DNA of 64,000 nt from Branchiostoma floridae (GCF_000003815.2 NC_049979.1:11075381-11139380); one strand, 5' to 3'; counted from the first letter of the stretch, positions 23,434 to 37,100 are shown. Notes: generated by a model not told the origin, from the sequence alone. A program made the numbers and translations.

Positions 23434-26151
23434 TTACTCTAGTTCATCATCCATGGTTGTTGTTGCCATTGCCGATGCAAATTTCTGTAAAACACAAAAA
23501 AAGAATGACATGTCATTGCTGAATAACAAACATAAAACAGGATGAACAGATCAAATGGCTGATGCTAAGTAGCCAAACTGTATTGGTTTCCTATCTTGTG
23601 ACTGAAATGGTGCTTTTAGTCTTACCTGGAGTTCCCAGCACATAGAATCTCCAATTGTTACTTACTTCATGCTGATTTTGCAGAGAACTACCAGTTTTTC
23701 TATAGCTATGAAGAAGGCAATTGCCGATGAACCAAAATTGGATTTGTGTGACCCTAGATTTTAGACTTGGAATATCATGCACAATGTAAAAGTATGACGT
23801 GAAAGACGGAAAAGCACACAGAACTAAGTTTTGTGTTTCATCTATGAAATTCCTTATGCAATCTGTCATATTTGTCAATTTTGCTCAGTGGGCACTCTGG
23901 TGGAAACATTTTTTTCATCACATGAAGTGCACAAACAGATTATAATCTATGAAATCCATGATCAATAAACATTGGAAATTGCTATTTGGCGCAGCTAGCA
24001 TTCTATCTTACCTGACTGACACTTGGTAGCTTGGCGATGAGCATCTGGAACACCTGCGGAGGCAGTGTCTGCTGTAGCACCTGCAGCAGCTGCTGCGGCT
24101 GCCCACATACAGCCACGGCATTAGTCAGGTGCTCCACACCATTCTCAAAGTCACCTGTGTCAAAATGTGGGAAAAACATGTTTTCACATTATGTAAACTC
24201 AAGTAAGTTGCTGCCTATAATTTTAGTAGCTCAAAATTAAATGACCTTTTCTCTATGTGCTTTTATTATCAACAATTGATTGATTTTACTTTTGGCAAAT
24301 CTGACATTTGTCACTGGAATAAAGGTTGTTTACAAACATAATTACAGAAGGCTTGATAACTATAGAAATATTTCAAACTTTGACATTTCATGGTCTTTTT
24401 CCTCTTTGGTGGTAATGTTTGGTGGTGAACCAGGGTAAAAACAGCAACCAAAACTTTGGCGAATACTGCAGTGGGAAGGGGGTTGCACTCATGGAAAAAT
24501 CTTACTTGCCCAATCGGGCAAGTGGGGTATGACATCCACTTGTCTGATTGGCACTTTCACTTGCCCTGGACAATCGGACTAGTGGACTTGTCCAACCCAG
24601 CCTTAGGGAAGTAATGGAGCCCTGGTAAGGATGACATACAGGCTATGGATGCCCCTACTGTTCTTGGTTACTGTGAGTTCCACTACAGGATGTAGAACTG
24701 ACCCTGAGCCAACAGCTCCTCTCCCAGCTGGACCTCCTCCAGGAAGAACTTCTGCACGGCCTCCGTGTCCTTCAGGTCAGGAATCTGAAACACCAGGTGG
24801 TGCACAGTCAGGTCACATCTAACACTTCATCATTCTCACATAAGTGCAGACTAGGGCATCTCCAGCTTCAGATTTTTTTGCCTTTCCCTTTCATTGTTTG
24901 GGAGCCAATATGTTGTTGATTTTCCTTGCAAAATCTGTCATTTCCAGCTGACAAAAACACATTTTCATCACTTTTTATGTAGTGAAGTTCAGCTTTTGGG
25001 AATGGAACATTTGTCCGTCCAAACAAGCAAATTTGAGGGACGGGTCCTAGCCTGGCAGCCCTGCTGCAAACCCAACCAACTTCCAGGACACAGTCCACCT
25101 GCACCTGATATAACAACAACATTACATTTACAACACAGCACACTTCCAAGGTACTTGACCCCCACTGTGGGGTGTTACCTGGTATCTAAACAAGACAAAA
25201 TCATCTGTCATACTCTTACTCTTATATTACTGAAGCAACTACAATCATTGGTGATTAACAAGCCAAATACAAATTACAGTAAGGAGGAAATGTTCACTTG
25301 GATTTTGTGGTTGAATCAGTATCATTGAAACAAGTGAGTAGGCAGTAGTTATATGTTTACAGTGAATAGGTAACTAGTAAAGTTGCAAACATACGATTAA
25401 GACCACTGGGAACATTTGTCCTTTTCGTTTTACAGTAGATCTAAACTAAAAAGATCGCATAAAGGTTAAGCTGCATGCTGCACCTGTCATGTCACTTCAA
25501 TTATTCACAAACAAAATCAAATGACAGTCTACAAAGCTGAAAGATCTGTCGCATGAGTTAACAGGGCTTACCTTTGTCGTTGTCTGTGTTTTCTTGGTCT
25601 CTTTTTGCCTTTTTCTCCCTGCATAGCATGCAAAAGAAGAAAATATCAACGTGAATGTTGATATAAAGTATTCTCATCTTATCAGTCTAGCACTATATTA
25701 GTCTATAAGGTACCACGGAAAGAAGTAAAGCGGTGAGTATGTTGAGAGATCACGTGTGGGAAGAGTGGGGGAGGGGGGCGAGAATGCACGTTTTTTCATG
25801 ACCCTTGGTGACATGTCATGACAGCACAGAAAGAACGTAGCACACGCTCCTGCGTATTTCGTGGGGAGGGGGAACACATATCACTAAATCAAATCTGCAT
25901 AACCTTAGTCACTTCGCAAAGCCATAATTTACAGCACAAATATAATTTGATTACAACCGTGAAAATACTAAATTTCACCCGGTGCCCCCCTCCCACCCGG
26001 CGACATGAGGAGAGAAACACTTACTTTCTCGCAACTTCTGTTTGAAGCCGGGGTCGTTTCGTCTCTTGTGGTCAAAGTAGATGCAGTACCCTAGAAATAA
26101 GGTACCACAGACGCCAGCCGCGAGGCTGAGGGCTGTCTTTGTGGTGATCAT
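23434..26151 (-). CDS. TOMM20: Mitochondrial import receptor subunit TOM20 homologue
   Basis: Five exons on the minus strand: 26025-26151, 25572-25618, 24703-24784, 24012-24154 and 23434-23484. They join in frame (phases 1, 0, 1, 0) to give 149 aa against 145 in vertebrates. The start ATG at 26151 was chosen because MITTKTALSLAAGVCG aligns with the vertebrate N-terminus; an in-frame ATG at 26175 is possible. Residues about 8-27 are the outer-membrane anchor (AAGVCGTLFLGYCIYF). A basic linker follows (RERRKRQKETKK). The receptor domain then reads IPDLKDTEAVQKFFLEEVQL, GEELLAQG, HLTNAVAVCGQPQQLLQVLQ and TLPPQVFQMLIAKLPSVSQ, and the protein ends in an acidic DDELE. It binds mitochondrial presequences and passes them to the TOM pore. 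No key element appears missing. Confidence 0.96.
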
Positions 26152-26675
26152 GACTTGTCCTAGTCCGCCCTGCATGTGCACGACAAGATGGCAACCCCGG
26201 CCCGACCGTTCGTGACGCAAGGTGGGGGCCTCGCGGTCTCACGCTCTGTCTTCCGTATCCTCATTACTGTGCCTGCAAAATGGTAGAGACAGTGGTGCCC
26301 CCGAAGTGCCCGTTTCCGTGCCTTAATCAACACTTACATGACTATGAAATATTTCCTGTCAGCAGAAGTGTAAAGAAACCTGTATGTGTAACATTTACAA
26401 AGAACAACGACATGGTGCCGTAATTGCATGATTGACCAGCAGAGACATCTAGCAGTTAATCCACCTACTGCATATCTCAGTGGGAAGGAAACTGTGATGT
26501 TTAAACGTTAACGTTAACGTATTACAGTGAAAGGTTGTTCTTTTCAGTTAAAATTTTCCCCGAAGTTACACCTCAAGATTCACACAGGGGCCATAAAGAG
26601 GTTTCATATCGCAGCCTGCAGACAGCAGAGTTAGAGAACAGTTGTGATAAACAGTTAACGTTAGAAGTCCGTCAT
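26152..26675. other. TOMM20 promoter-side flank
   Basis: The first 130 bases upstream of the TOMM20 ATG are GC-richer than their surroundings and should hold the 5' UTR and promoter. No TATA box is evident. The remainder has nothing recognisable up to the 2 kb element. Confidence 0.4.
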
Positions 26676-28778
26676 TACCTGCATGTATGCAGGTATGGTT
26701 TTGATGCTGGTGGAAACTTTTCGGTAGCCGGGGATGTAGTAGCCTGGGTACCATCCTATTTCTACCGGGGTTCCCTACACTCACTTTTTTAGGGGTAGCG
26801 AGTGTAAGGAGCCCCGGTAGAATACGGATGATACTCAGGCTAGGGATGTAGGGCGCTGTATCTCGTGAACGCATGGTGCGAGCACGACGATTTTTGGTAC
26901 GTGGGTTGGGGGTGGTAGCCTGACACTCAGGTGTGATTTTGGGCCTCCTGGCGCTTGACCTTGACATTGAAGGTGGCATTTTTGGTGTTTTTGGGGCACT
27001 TTTGGCGCTGTGTGTCCGGAACGATACGCGCGATTGCGACGATTTTTGGTGCATGGGTGGGGGGTTGTTGCCTGTTGCCTAGGATTGACTTTGGGCCTTG
27101 TCGCGTTTGAACTTGACCCGGCAGGTCGAATTTTGTGTCCGGGAGGGGTGTTTCCGGAGTTATATCTTCTGAACGGCTGGTGCTGGCGCGATGATATTTG
27201 GCACATGTGTCGGCGGTGGCTGAATAATGCTCAATTTTGATTTTGGCGCCCTTGGTGCTTGAACTTGACATTTTAGGTTACCTTTTGTGCGGGCACGGGG
27301 CGTGCGCTGTATCTCCGGAACGCAAGGTGCCATTGTGTTGCCATTTGGTACGTGAGTTGTTTGTGGTGTCCTGGTGGTCAGGTTTGATTTTGGGCCTCCT
27401 AGTGCTTGAACTTGATACTGTATAGGTTGACCCTGTTTTAGTGTGGTTGGGGCATCCTCCCAATATCTGCTTGGTTTTAAAAACAGATGATGGTTGGGTG
27501 TAGAACCATCATCTGGCCTGGGCCACCTTCAATGTATCAGGTTACTTAGTGGCACTGACAGTTTGCCAGATGACGGGAGTGTGCCAGATTATATATCTGT
27601 TGGTCAGGTATAATTGGAGTTTGCTTATTACTCTTTGTGGTGTTTCTAGAGCTGTATAGTACTGAGTTTTAAGTTCCGGTACAAGTTCCTTTACCCTGTT
27701 GGCAATCATGGTTGAACTTGAACTTAAACAGAAGAAGATGCAATTTTCTAATGTGGAGGAGAACTGTATAGAGTGTGGGCATAAGAGAAAGGTATGTGTA
27801 TGATTTGTCCTGTGTTTCTTTTTGTTTCTTTGGTAATGCCATTTCCATACTGTATACAGGTAATTTGTTGTTTTGGGCTAGTCATATTCGCTTGGTTTTT
27901 GGGCTTGCTTAATCTATGGTACAGGCAGGGTTAAGTGGTGGAGGCTTAGCTTTGTTCTGTTTTAAATTCAGTATCGTTTGTTGCATTTTGTCGCGGCAAA
28001 TATATGATGAAATTCCCCTTCTAAGCAACTGCTCATTGGTTTGTGGGGATGTTTGCTGGGTGTTTGCTTTGACTACAACAGCTTCTGAACTTTTCAAAGC
28101 TTCCATTGCCAGCAGCTTGCCATCTATAAATGGGATTGACAAGGACATTTTTCATAGTAAATTATGCTGTTAAATTTGGCTTAGATACTACAGGAGATTT
28201 AGGTTTGGGTTGGATGGATTGAATGAAAATATCATACCACCCTGGGGACTAACTGTTGCTGCTGCATGGGGGCTACCACTATTCATGTTGTCTAATGTCT
28301 ATGGAACTACAGATAAAAGTATCATTGGTCAAATTATGCGAGTAACATTCCGATGTCAAGTGAATAACACCCCAGAAATAAATCTTTAATGAATATCATT
28401 GGAAGAACACAAACCAAGGAGACTTAGCAGCTGCATTAGGTCAGTACATTGAAATAGGAAGATATTAGTATATCATGTGACAGAGTAACTACATGTGCAT
28501 GGGCCATCTGAGACAAAAAAAGGTAGCGTCTCAACAACTTCAAAGTACTGTGGTTGGTTACATACTTAAGAAATCCAAAATAAGTAATGTTCATCCATGT
28601 CCAAACTTACAAATTCAGAAAATGGAATTTCAGAGTCAGACTTTTGCATGGTGCACAACCAACACAGTAAAAAGCTCATTTTTCCAACCACGTACCACAG
28701 ACAAAAAGGCAAAAATACACAATAGGTCTACAGAAACCCAATACATTTCATGCAGGCCTGAGGTCTACGAACTCTTGT
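26676..28778 (+). mobile_element. 2 kb Helentron/pearl-like element, copy 1, carrying a nested MITE
   Basis: It begins with the hairpin TACCTGCATGTATGCAGGTA and ends GTCTACGAACTCTTGT, flanked by T on both sides. The left third holds four diverged tandem units of about 150 bp (about 26850-27430). Each has a GCGCTGTATCTC-like block, a GATTTTTGGTACGTG-like block and a TTGAACTTGACA-like block. A short ORF at 27708-27803 runs straight into a GTATGT donor. There is no transposase. It is nearly identical to 38671-40657: about a dozen substitutions, one 4-bp difference and the 103-bp insertion at 26740. Confidence 0.8.
26740..26842. mobile_element. 103-bp MITE with 9-bp target duplication (GGGATGTAG)
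   Basis: Terminal inverted repeats of about 30 bp start TAGCCTGGGTACCATCC and end GGATGATACTCAGGCTA. GGGATGTAG occurs immediately before (26731-26739) and after (26843-26851). The paralogous site at about 38724-38732 has a single GGGATGTAG and no element, so this is a proven insertion. The 9-bp duplication suggests a Mutator-like or Merlin-like mobiliser; the superfamily is not settled. Confidence 0.9.
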
Positions 28779-28960
28779 TCTAGGATGTTCTCCGCTACAC
28801 GGCGAACAGAGGCACTGCAGTGCACCACTGCTCAAATGGGGATATTCAGTAACGTTAACATTCGTTAAGATGAAATTAAAACGCCGTGCAAGTTGCTCGA
28901 GTATGAGTTCTAGTTTAGCGGTGGGTCTACAGACGGGTACACCTATTCAAGCTGTATCGG

Positions 28961-29163
28961 CTACTCTTCAAGCAGAGGTTAGGCTCCGGCTGTTTTTTTT
29001 AATCGTTTTTATCGGGCTTTCTATTTTGTCATTTTTCTTGAAGTACGCCAGCCAGTTAGGTTTTGACACAGCAAGATGAAATACGAAATAGAGAGCCTGA
29101 TAAAAACGTCTAATAAAAACGTTAAAAAAAACAGCCGGAGCCTAACTTCTGCTTGGAGAGTAG
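28961..29163. mobile_element. 203-bp foldback MITE with target duplication TATCGG
   Basis: The left arm CTACTCTTCAAGCAGAGGTT is the inverted complement of the right arm AACTTCTGCTTGGAGAGTAG. The inner arms CCGGCTGTTTTTTTT and AAAAAAAACAGCCGG also pair, so most of the element folds into a hairpin. TATCGG flanks both sides (28955-28960 and 29164-29169). Confidence 0.8.
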
Positions 29164-29289
29164 TATCGGCAGGACATCAACACTCACGATGACGCCTCGA
29201 AAAACTAAACTAGAACAGCATTTTTTGTTTGTTTTTGTAATAATCTGTTTGTAATCCAGCCGAGACCAGAATCTGTCAGACGAGAAGGA

Positions 29290-29452
29290 CTGCTCTCCAA
29301 GCATAGGTTAGGCCTAGCTGTTTTTGACGTTTCTTTGATACGTTTTGTCTAGCTTTCTATTTTGTACCGTTTGTCACTGTTGCACGGCAAAATAGAATGC
29401 CAGATAAAAACGTTAAAAAAATCAGCCGGGGCCTAACCTCTGCTTTGATAGT
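29290..29452. mobile_element. Second foldback MITE of the same family
   Basis: The left arm GCTCTCCAAGCATAGGTTAG pairs with the right arm CCTAACCTCTGC, and AGCTGTTTTTGACG with CGTTAAAAAAATCAGC. It lies about 130 bp from the previous copy. No clear target duplication was seen. Confidence 0.65.
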
Positions 29453-30331
29453 AGAGAACGACCAAAGCATGGAGTGCCTATCTCCCATCCCCACTACAGA
29501 TACTGGCACTGTCCTTGGTGCTGAAGACCGATCAGTATGGTCAGTTCCGATAACTCGCCCTTTTGGGCAATTTGGGCCTTCGTTATGATATTTTTGTACC
29601 AAGTACGATCGATTCTGACTCACTAATTATATGGAAGCATGCAACGTTACAGGTCTATAGAGAGGCAGACTGAACAAAACTGCAACAATGCGGATACAGA
29701 TGTCTTACTCAAGGAAAACTGCGGTGCGATAGATGTCGGTTAGCTGTGTCCACTCTACTATATATTACAGATCTCTAGAGGTTTGAGAAAAAGCAAGACG
29801 CGAAACTTGCTTGCATGCAAGAGGAGTTTATTCTAAACCAAGAGGACACCGATAGACAATCATAGATCAACAGGTTAAACTATCAATATTGAGAAAGTTC
29901 CCAGCTAGCTACTTTGTTCAGCTTTATTGGGCAGCATCGTAAAACGCAGTTATGGAACGTACTGAAAGATACATATACACCGCCATTGAAGTACGTAGTG
30001 CGCATGTTAACATTAATTAACATAAGTGTACACCTTGCTCCGGATATCTTTTTCTATAACATTGCCCTGTGCGATATGGGTTGTGATTAGATGTAAGCTA
30101 TATTATCAAAATATTAGATGTAAGTTATATCGTCAAAAATACAGTACGAGAGGATGATATGCCACCGACAATCATGTATTATAACCACTAAAAACCTTTA
30201 ACGATATCGAAGTTGCAAATTAAATTGGGGATAAAATTGAAATTAAAAACAAATCCAAATACATATAAGTAGGATAATTTGAATATTTTGTGTAAAATGC
30301 GATTATGTTACGTTACAACTTTCACCGAAAC

Positions 30332-30337
<6 letters not shown>

Positions 30338-30378
<41 letters not shown>

Positions 30379-30420
30379 TGTGTGCAAGCACGTGCGCGCG
30401 TGGCGTGTGTGTGTGTCTGT
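30338..30420 (+). repeat. (GT)n microsatellite, interrupted
   Basis: A run of GT dinucleotides is interrupted by CAAGCACGTGCGCGCGTGGC and then resumes. Confidence 0.95.
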
Positions 30421-30892
30421 GCGGGTGTTTTATATATCTGGTTATTATCTAATAACACGTGCGTAATGTTGTTTTGAAGTAAAGACATAAAAATATATGA
30501 AATGTTTTGTTTAATCGTTACAAACTGGCCTTCTCCTTTGCACATGTTCTCAATAAATTGGTTTTGGAACAGGATGGTCAGGAACACCTGACCATCCTGT
30601 GTACTGTCTACCCACATCTTGTCTATATCCTCTCATACAACGTCCGTCAACATCGTGACCCACTCTCCTCTCTCTTATAAAATCTATCTTCCATTGACTC
30701 TTCTCATTGAAAAAATCTCCCCACAAACGCCACAGTGTATCTCCGTACAGGTGTTGGGCTAGAAAATCGTGCTGTTTTTTTTACAACCACTACCCTGACC
30801 CATTCATCTACGCATGTACAGCGCTTCGCTTGCGGACTATGTAATACAAACGGGCTGATGTCTTTACATTATGGGCATGGTCTCTAAGAAGA

Positions 30893-30980
30893 TGTCAGTC
30901 AATCAGAGAACGTCCTAAGTGTCTTCTTTTATAGGTAAATCCGATTCTCTGATTAGTTGACAGCCGGTTGGAGGCCAAAC
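30893..30980. mobile_element. Small CAATCAG-type inverted-repeat element, copy 1
   Basis: The start TGTCAGTCAATCAGAGAA pairs with TTCTCTGATTAGTTGACA near the end, followed by GCCGGTTGG. A second copy lies in opposite orientation at 31644-31729, so the two bracket the last exon of SLC1A copy A. Confidence 0.65.
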
Positions 30981-31125
30981 ACACAAACTTTAAGTTTGAG
31001 CGGAAAGGACGAGGCTCTTCGTCGGTGAATGTTAGAACCCCAACATGCATGGAATAAGAAACTGTCAAAAAAAAAAAACGCTACAATCTTCCATCCCAAG
31101 ATGTGCTTGGAGATGACGTCACAGC

Positions 31126-34100
31126 CTACAGCGGAGTGACCTCCATCTCCGGCCTGCCGCCATCATCGTAAGCAGGAGGACGCCCCATCATGGCCTCCTC
31201 GTACTTCTTATCCAGGGGCGGCAGTGTGCCGCGCACGTTGTGGTCGATGATCCCCGCGCCGATGGAGTCTCCCAGCACATTGGTGGCAGTCCGGAAGCGA
31301 TCCCTGCAGAAACGCACACGTACATCGCTTACCTACTAGTACTAGATACATTGTACATGTTTATACGATAAATGTAACGTTAAACTCGTTTCAGTCAAGA
31401 AGACTCCATGCAACGTTTGCACAGAATTAAACGGTACTTAAGGTTGTAAACTGTTATATCATCAAAAACATTAATTTAACTTTCTATTTTCATTATCCGT
31501 AAAGGCGAAGACGGCCATGGCAAAATCAGACTTCTCCCATGTTACCACACTTTTATATCATGTCAGAACACTTTCTGGTACTAGACACTTTCTTCGGCAG
31601 TCTCTAAAACTCCTAAATTGGGATGAGATATTCACTTTCTTGGGCTTGTCCACCAACCGGCTGTCAGCCAATCAGAAAATCTGACTTTCCTAAAGAAAAC
31701 AAGTGGGCGATGTTCTGATTGGCTGACAGATGGAAAGAAGGGCTCTGCGTAAGAGAATGATTCCTACTATAACATACAGACATACTCACAGGAGCCAGTC
31801 AATAGCAAACAGCAGGGTGATGTCCTCGATCGGCAGCCCCACAGCCGTCAGCACGATCACCATGGTGATGAGCCCAGCTGACGGTATCCCGGCAGCCCCC
31901 ACGCTGGCAGCAGTCGCGGTGACGCTGCAGATATTCAAAGTTTTAGTTAAATGTTCCAACAATCTTTCCAATGTGCGCTATGCTCATTTTAAGCTACAGG
32001 TGAAAGAGTACGCCTGCTAACGCTTCGGTCACAATTGCGCCGGTGCCCGTCGGTGGTGTAGCCCCGGCCGGGCTCTCAAGTCATAAATTTGTCCCGGTGG
32101 ACTGTCGGGCAACCCGGGGGTACCTGTCGGTGTTTTCACCGGTAGGTTAAATCGTCTATCTGTCGCCGGGTCTCGGTCGGCTTGATTTTAACCAAGGACG
32201 TAATCATAACGTCCTTGATTTTAACTCCGAATGAAGAAAAAAAATCAGGGGCCCGGAAGGCCCAAATCTAGTCCGGTAGCAGCAGGGGCCACGTGGGGCT
32301 ATGATTGAAAATGCCCCAAAAATGCCCGGCAGCGCCCGTTTTTCCAATTGTGACCGTAACATTTGTAAGTTGTTAACGAGCAAACAGTAAACTAAGATTA
32401 TGGGCCCGTCTCACCTGATGGCGACGATCTGTCCGAAGTTGAGTGTGATGCCGTTGACCTGGGCGATGAAGATGGAGGCGACGGCCTCGTACAGCGCAGT
32501 GCCATCCATGTTGATGGTGGCTCCCACCGGCAGCACCAGGCGGGCCACGCGCGGATCCACGCCGTTCTTGTCCTCAAGGCACCGGATGGTCACGGGTAGA
32601 GTAGCGGAGCTACATTGATGATGGTTTGGAGTCATCAGGGTAATGAGATGCTCAATATAGTTACTCAAGAAACTGGATACTGAGTTTTTTAAACGTAGAA
32701 AATGTATCCAGTTGATTTTAAACTTGTCTTGCTTGAGTGACTTTAGTATTGACTATAACGTTATAGAACTACATTTGGATCGCAGCAATTTAACATTAAC
32801 GTTTAATATGAAACAGTTTTCTAGTAGCCCGAGTGGGTACCATCCTATTTCTACCGGGTCTCCTTGCACACGCTGTGGGCCTATTAAAAGCAAGTGAAAG
32901 GAGCCCCGTTATAAATACTTCGGAAGTGACACCAGTGACGTAGCCATGAGTGCAGTCATAGGAGTGACACAAAAAGTGCGATACACCAAGTGTATGGTAG
33001 CCATGATAGTAGTGAGTGTATGAGTGTAGTTGTAGAATTGACACTACAGTGAGATAGCCATGTAACCCATGGCTTAGGTCCCATTTCCAAAACGGGACTC
33101 GGTCGGCATGTTTGTGGAGTTTTTACCAAGAAATATACACAAGTTATGCTCATTTATGTATTTATTTATTGATCTTTAGGGTAGTCCCTTCAGTTAACGT
33201 AGTAACTGATTTCCAAGGGAGCCCTATATACATGTTCGCACAACGACGGATTATACCGCTCCTTACGGGGTGACACAACAACAGTTGTAAAGGTACCGTA
33301 TTTAAGATCAGGACAATATGGACAGTAGAGTTGTTGATAGTTTCAGAAGCTCAGCAGATCCTGCGAAGCTCATCTTTTAACAGTTAAAAAACACATCATG
33401 ATTATTTTTTATTACATTCTGTGTGTTTTCTTGCCATTTATATACTATTTTTCGTTTCCGAAAGCTATCCGGCCGGGCCCCGGGTTGGGAATTGGGACCT
33501 AAGCCTAACCGGGTGTGCTTGGAGTGGTTACTTGTAAAAGTGACACTATGAGGTAGCCAAGTGTCTAAAAAGAGATGCGTGAAATTTATGACAATTCATG
33601 GCATTATTATTACGCAAATGGTTATGTTTAGTCTCCCCTTAGAAAAGCACGATACCACCAAGGGGCCCCAAAGGAGGAGATACCAAAGATAGTCCCTTAG
33701 GCTGGATTTTACGACAGAACGCCTGCTGCCGTAAGCGCGAAATGACACATGACGTAAAAGCTGGAAGTGTACTTCTGAAAGTTCTTCCTCCACGGCCACG
33801 TGTGCAGATGAATGCGACTTTCACCCAGACGGAAATTTGGAAGCAAACGAATATATTCAGTGGATATAAGGTATGCATATTTTTTCGAGCTATTATGAAG
33901 CATGTATCTGTATTTTAAACGCCTTTTTGTTGGTGAAAGAACGATCAAACGCAGCAAAGGGGAAAATATACTGCTGGTGGTGGGGAGGGGGGGCGTAACT
34001 CCACGCCAAGATACATAGTTGCTGAAGAGTGACCAGTCACTGGAAAACCCAGTGATGAACCAGTGACCTACGCATGTATATGTCACAGTAGAGATCACGA

Positions 34101-37100
34101 TCCAGTAGAATCGCTGATTCTACTAGTACAGATTGCGATCGGGATCTCTCCTAGGACCAAGTAGGATCTCTTGGAAGATGGATCTCTTGGAATAGGGTCT
34201 GCATGCCTTTTTCCGTTAAGCGTTACGAGCCATTTTAATTCACCGTTAATCGTTACCGACCCGCTCTAATTCAACGTTAATCGTTATCGGTATATTCATC
34301 GTGAAGCGTTATTGGTCGTTTTAATGCAACGTTAATCGTTATTTGTTATCCCGAATTCACCAAGAAATTCTTCGTAACCCGTTATATACACGAAGTCTAA
34401 TGCCAGATAGAACCCCTGAGAATGCAGGAAATGGCGTTTCAAAGGGTCCATGTTTCAAAATTTCTCCGAGGCCCCCGGCCTTCAGCTCCGGACAGGGTAA
34501 AATATGTTGTGGAAGCGTTGCCTTCAAAAACTTTATCACTCATACAGATTTCAGTGTCAAGCTTAGTTTCGGGCAAAAAGTACTCCTAGAATGCAGAAAA
34601 TGAGGTTTCTCCGGATCTCTCTTGCGACGGCTTGCGCCCTTGGCGCTTACGACGACATGGCGAAAATATGTTAGGGGCGTGGGTTTTCGCACAAAAAAAT
34701 CTTTTCTCTCTAATAAAATCTAATTTAGTTTCGTCTCACAGCAAAATCTGTCCTTCAAAAGTCCAGATTTTAAAATTTCCCTGGACTTATATTGCAACGT
34801 CTCGTGCCTTCCGAGCTCGAATCTAAATGGTAAAATATGTTGGGGGCTCTGGGGCCAAAGCTATAACCATGTGTGATTTGATGAAAATGTTAAAATCAAC
34901 CTAGCTTGGTCGGTCGGCAAAATTTGCCGAAAAATGCAAGAAAAAGCATTTAAGAGGGTCTTGATTTTAAAATTTTCCCGGGGAAGCATACCCCCGGACC
35001 CCCCTGGGATGCGTCGCGCCTTTGGCGCTCCATGTGCTGAAACGATAGTTCAATCCCTCCATAAGTAATTTGCTACCGCCGTCTCTGTGGCTGGCCGGGA
35101 ACTCTAGATCTGCCTCCGTCAATTTACAGATGTCATGGACATTGTCCCTCTCATTCCTCCGGGTTCTGGTCACCTTTTGCTTCTCACAATGTCATTAAAC
35201 GGATATTTTCACCCATTGATATAACTACTCTAGCGCTGTATGAATATGAATGTTACTTAAGTGCTATGCGTTGTAACTCCTTCTGAATTAACCGTTAAGC
35301 GTTACCGGGCCTCCTGAATTTACCGTTAAGCGTTACCGGGCCTCCTGAATTCACCGTTAAGCGTTACCATGCAGACCCTCTTGTAAGAGCGGCTAAGGCC
35401 AACATGGTATTTTCCAGTTTAAAAATGATGGTTATTGATTGATCGAGTGATTGAACTTTAGATGTTTGAGTCAAACATTGTTTTAAGACCAAAATTGCTG
35501 TCAGTCATGTCAGTCAGTCATGTTCTCTGTAGCATTTGGAGGTCAGAGGTCAAGTTGAAATAAAGATATGGTAGGCCCGCATAACTTGATTGTTGTTTAG
35601 TTTGCCACATATCCAGCATTCAAATGAAGTCCATCCTTGACACGCTTCTTCTTCTATTACAGGAACATTTTCTGTCAAAAGATCTAAATCAACTTGTACA
35701 TGAATCCTCAACCCACCATGGACTTTGGAGGAGTGGGCGTTGACACAGCTGACCAAAGAGGCTGTACAGGCTGTTCTGCTGGTCAGGCTGGGCTCTGGCC
35801 TGCCATGGAGCTGTTGATAACCAGAGGTTCGGGTGTTTACTCAACTGACCAAAGAGGCCGTACAGTACTGCATCTTGTTGCACAGGCAGGGCACTGCCGA
35901 GCTATAGAGCTCTTATTAAACAGAAGGGTGCGTATTCATGCAACGGACCAAAGCGGCCAGACAGCATTACATCATGCTGCCTATGCAGGGCACTGTCCAG
36001 CTATGGAGCTGTTATTGGACAGAGGGGCGAGCATTGATGCAACTGATAAATTAGGCTGTACAGCATTACACCATGCCGCTCAGGCCGGGCAATGTCCTGC
36101 TATGGAGCTGTTATTGGGAAGAGGGTTGTGTGTTGACACAACAGACCGAAGAGGCCGGACAGCACTGCATCATGCTGCTCAAGCAGGGCACTGTGGAGCT
36201 ATGCAGTTGTTGTTGGACAGAGGGGCGAGCATTGACAAAACTGACCATAGAAGCAGGACAGCATTACATCGTGCTGCCTGTGCAGGGCACTGCCCAGCTA
36301 TGGAGCTGTTATTGGGCAGAGGGGCGAGCATTGACGCAACTGATAAAACAGGCTATACAGCTCTGCATCTTGTTGCTCATGCAGGGCACAGTGGTGCTGT
36401 GGAGCTGCTATCCAACAGAGGGGCGAGCGTTGACAAAACTGACCAAAATGGCTGGACAGCATTACATCATGCTGCCTGTGCAGGGCACTGTCCAGCAATG
36501 GAGCTGCTATTGGAAAGAGGTTCAGGTGTGAATACAGCTGACCAAAGAGGCGGTACAGCACTGCATCATGCTGCTCAGACAGGGCACTGTGACGCTATAG
36601 AGTTGCTATTGGGCAGAGGGGCGAGCGTTGACATCACTGACAAAACAGGCCATACAACACTGCATCTTGTTGCTCAGGCAGGGCACTGTCCAGCTATGGA
36701 GCTGTTATTAAACAGAGGGGCGAGCATTGACAAAACTGGCCAAAGAGGCCTGACAGCATTACACCATGCTGCCTATGCAGGGCACTGTCCTGCTATGGAG
36801 CTGTTGTTAGACAGAGGTTTGGGTGTTAACACAACTAACCAAACAGGCCGTACAGCACTGCATCTTGTTGCTCAGGCAGGACACTGTCCAGCTATGGAGT
36901 TGTTATTAAACAGAGGGGCGAGCATTGATGAAACTGACCAAAAAGGCAGGACAGCATTACATCATGCTGCCTATGCAGGGCACTGTCCAGCTATAGAGCT
37001 GTTGTTGGACAGAGGGGTGTGTGTTGACACAAGAGATCAAAGTGGCCGTACAGCACTTCATTATGCTGCCTGTACAGGGCACTGTGGCGCTATGGAGCTG

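Larger units (their letters stand above)
29453..31125. other. Gene-free stretch 3' of SLC1A copy A
   Basis: This region holds a GT-rich microsatellite (about 30338-30420) and a short CAATCAG element (30893-30980). It probably also holds the 3' UTR of SLC1A copy A at its right end. No coding exon is supported. Confidence 0.45.

Noticed and set aside
26566-27271. Several Arg/Pro/Lys-rich minus-strand ORFs (and equivalents at 38584-39154)
   Set aside because: They overlap one another in different frames within the tandem 150-bp units of a transposon and keep no domain.
30303-30617. 104-codon minus-strand ORF with His-Thr runs
   Set aside because: Produced by the GT microsatellite read in antisense.
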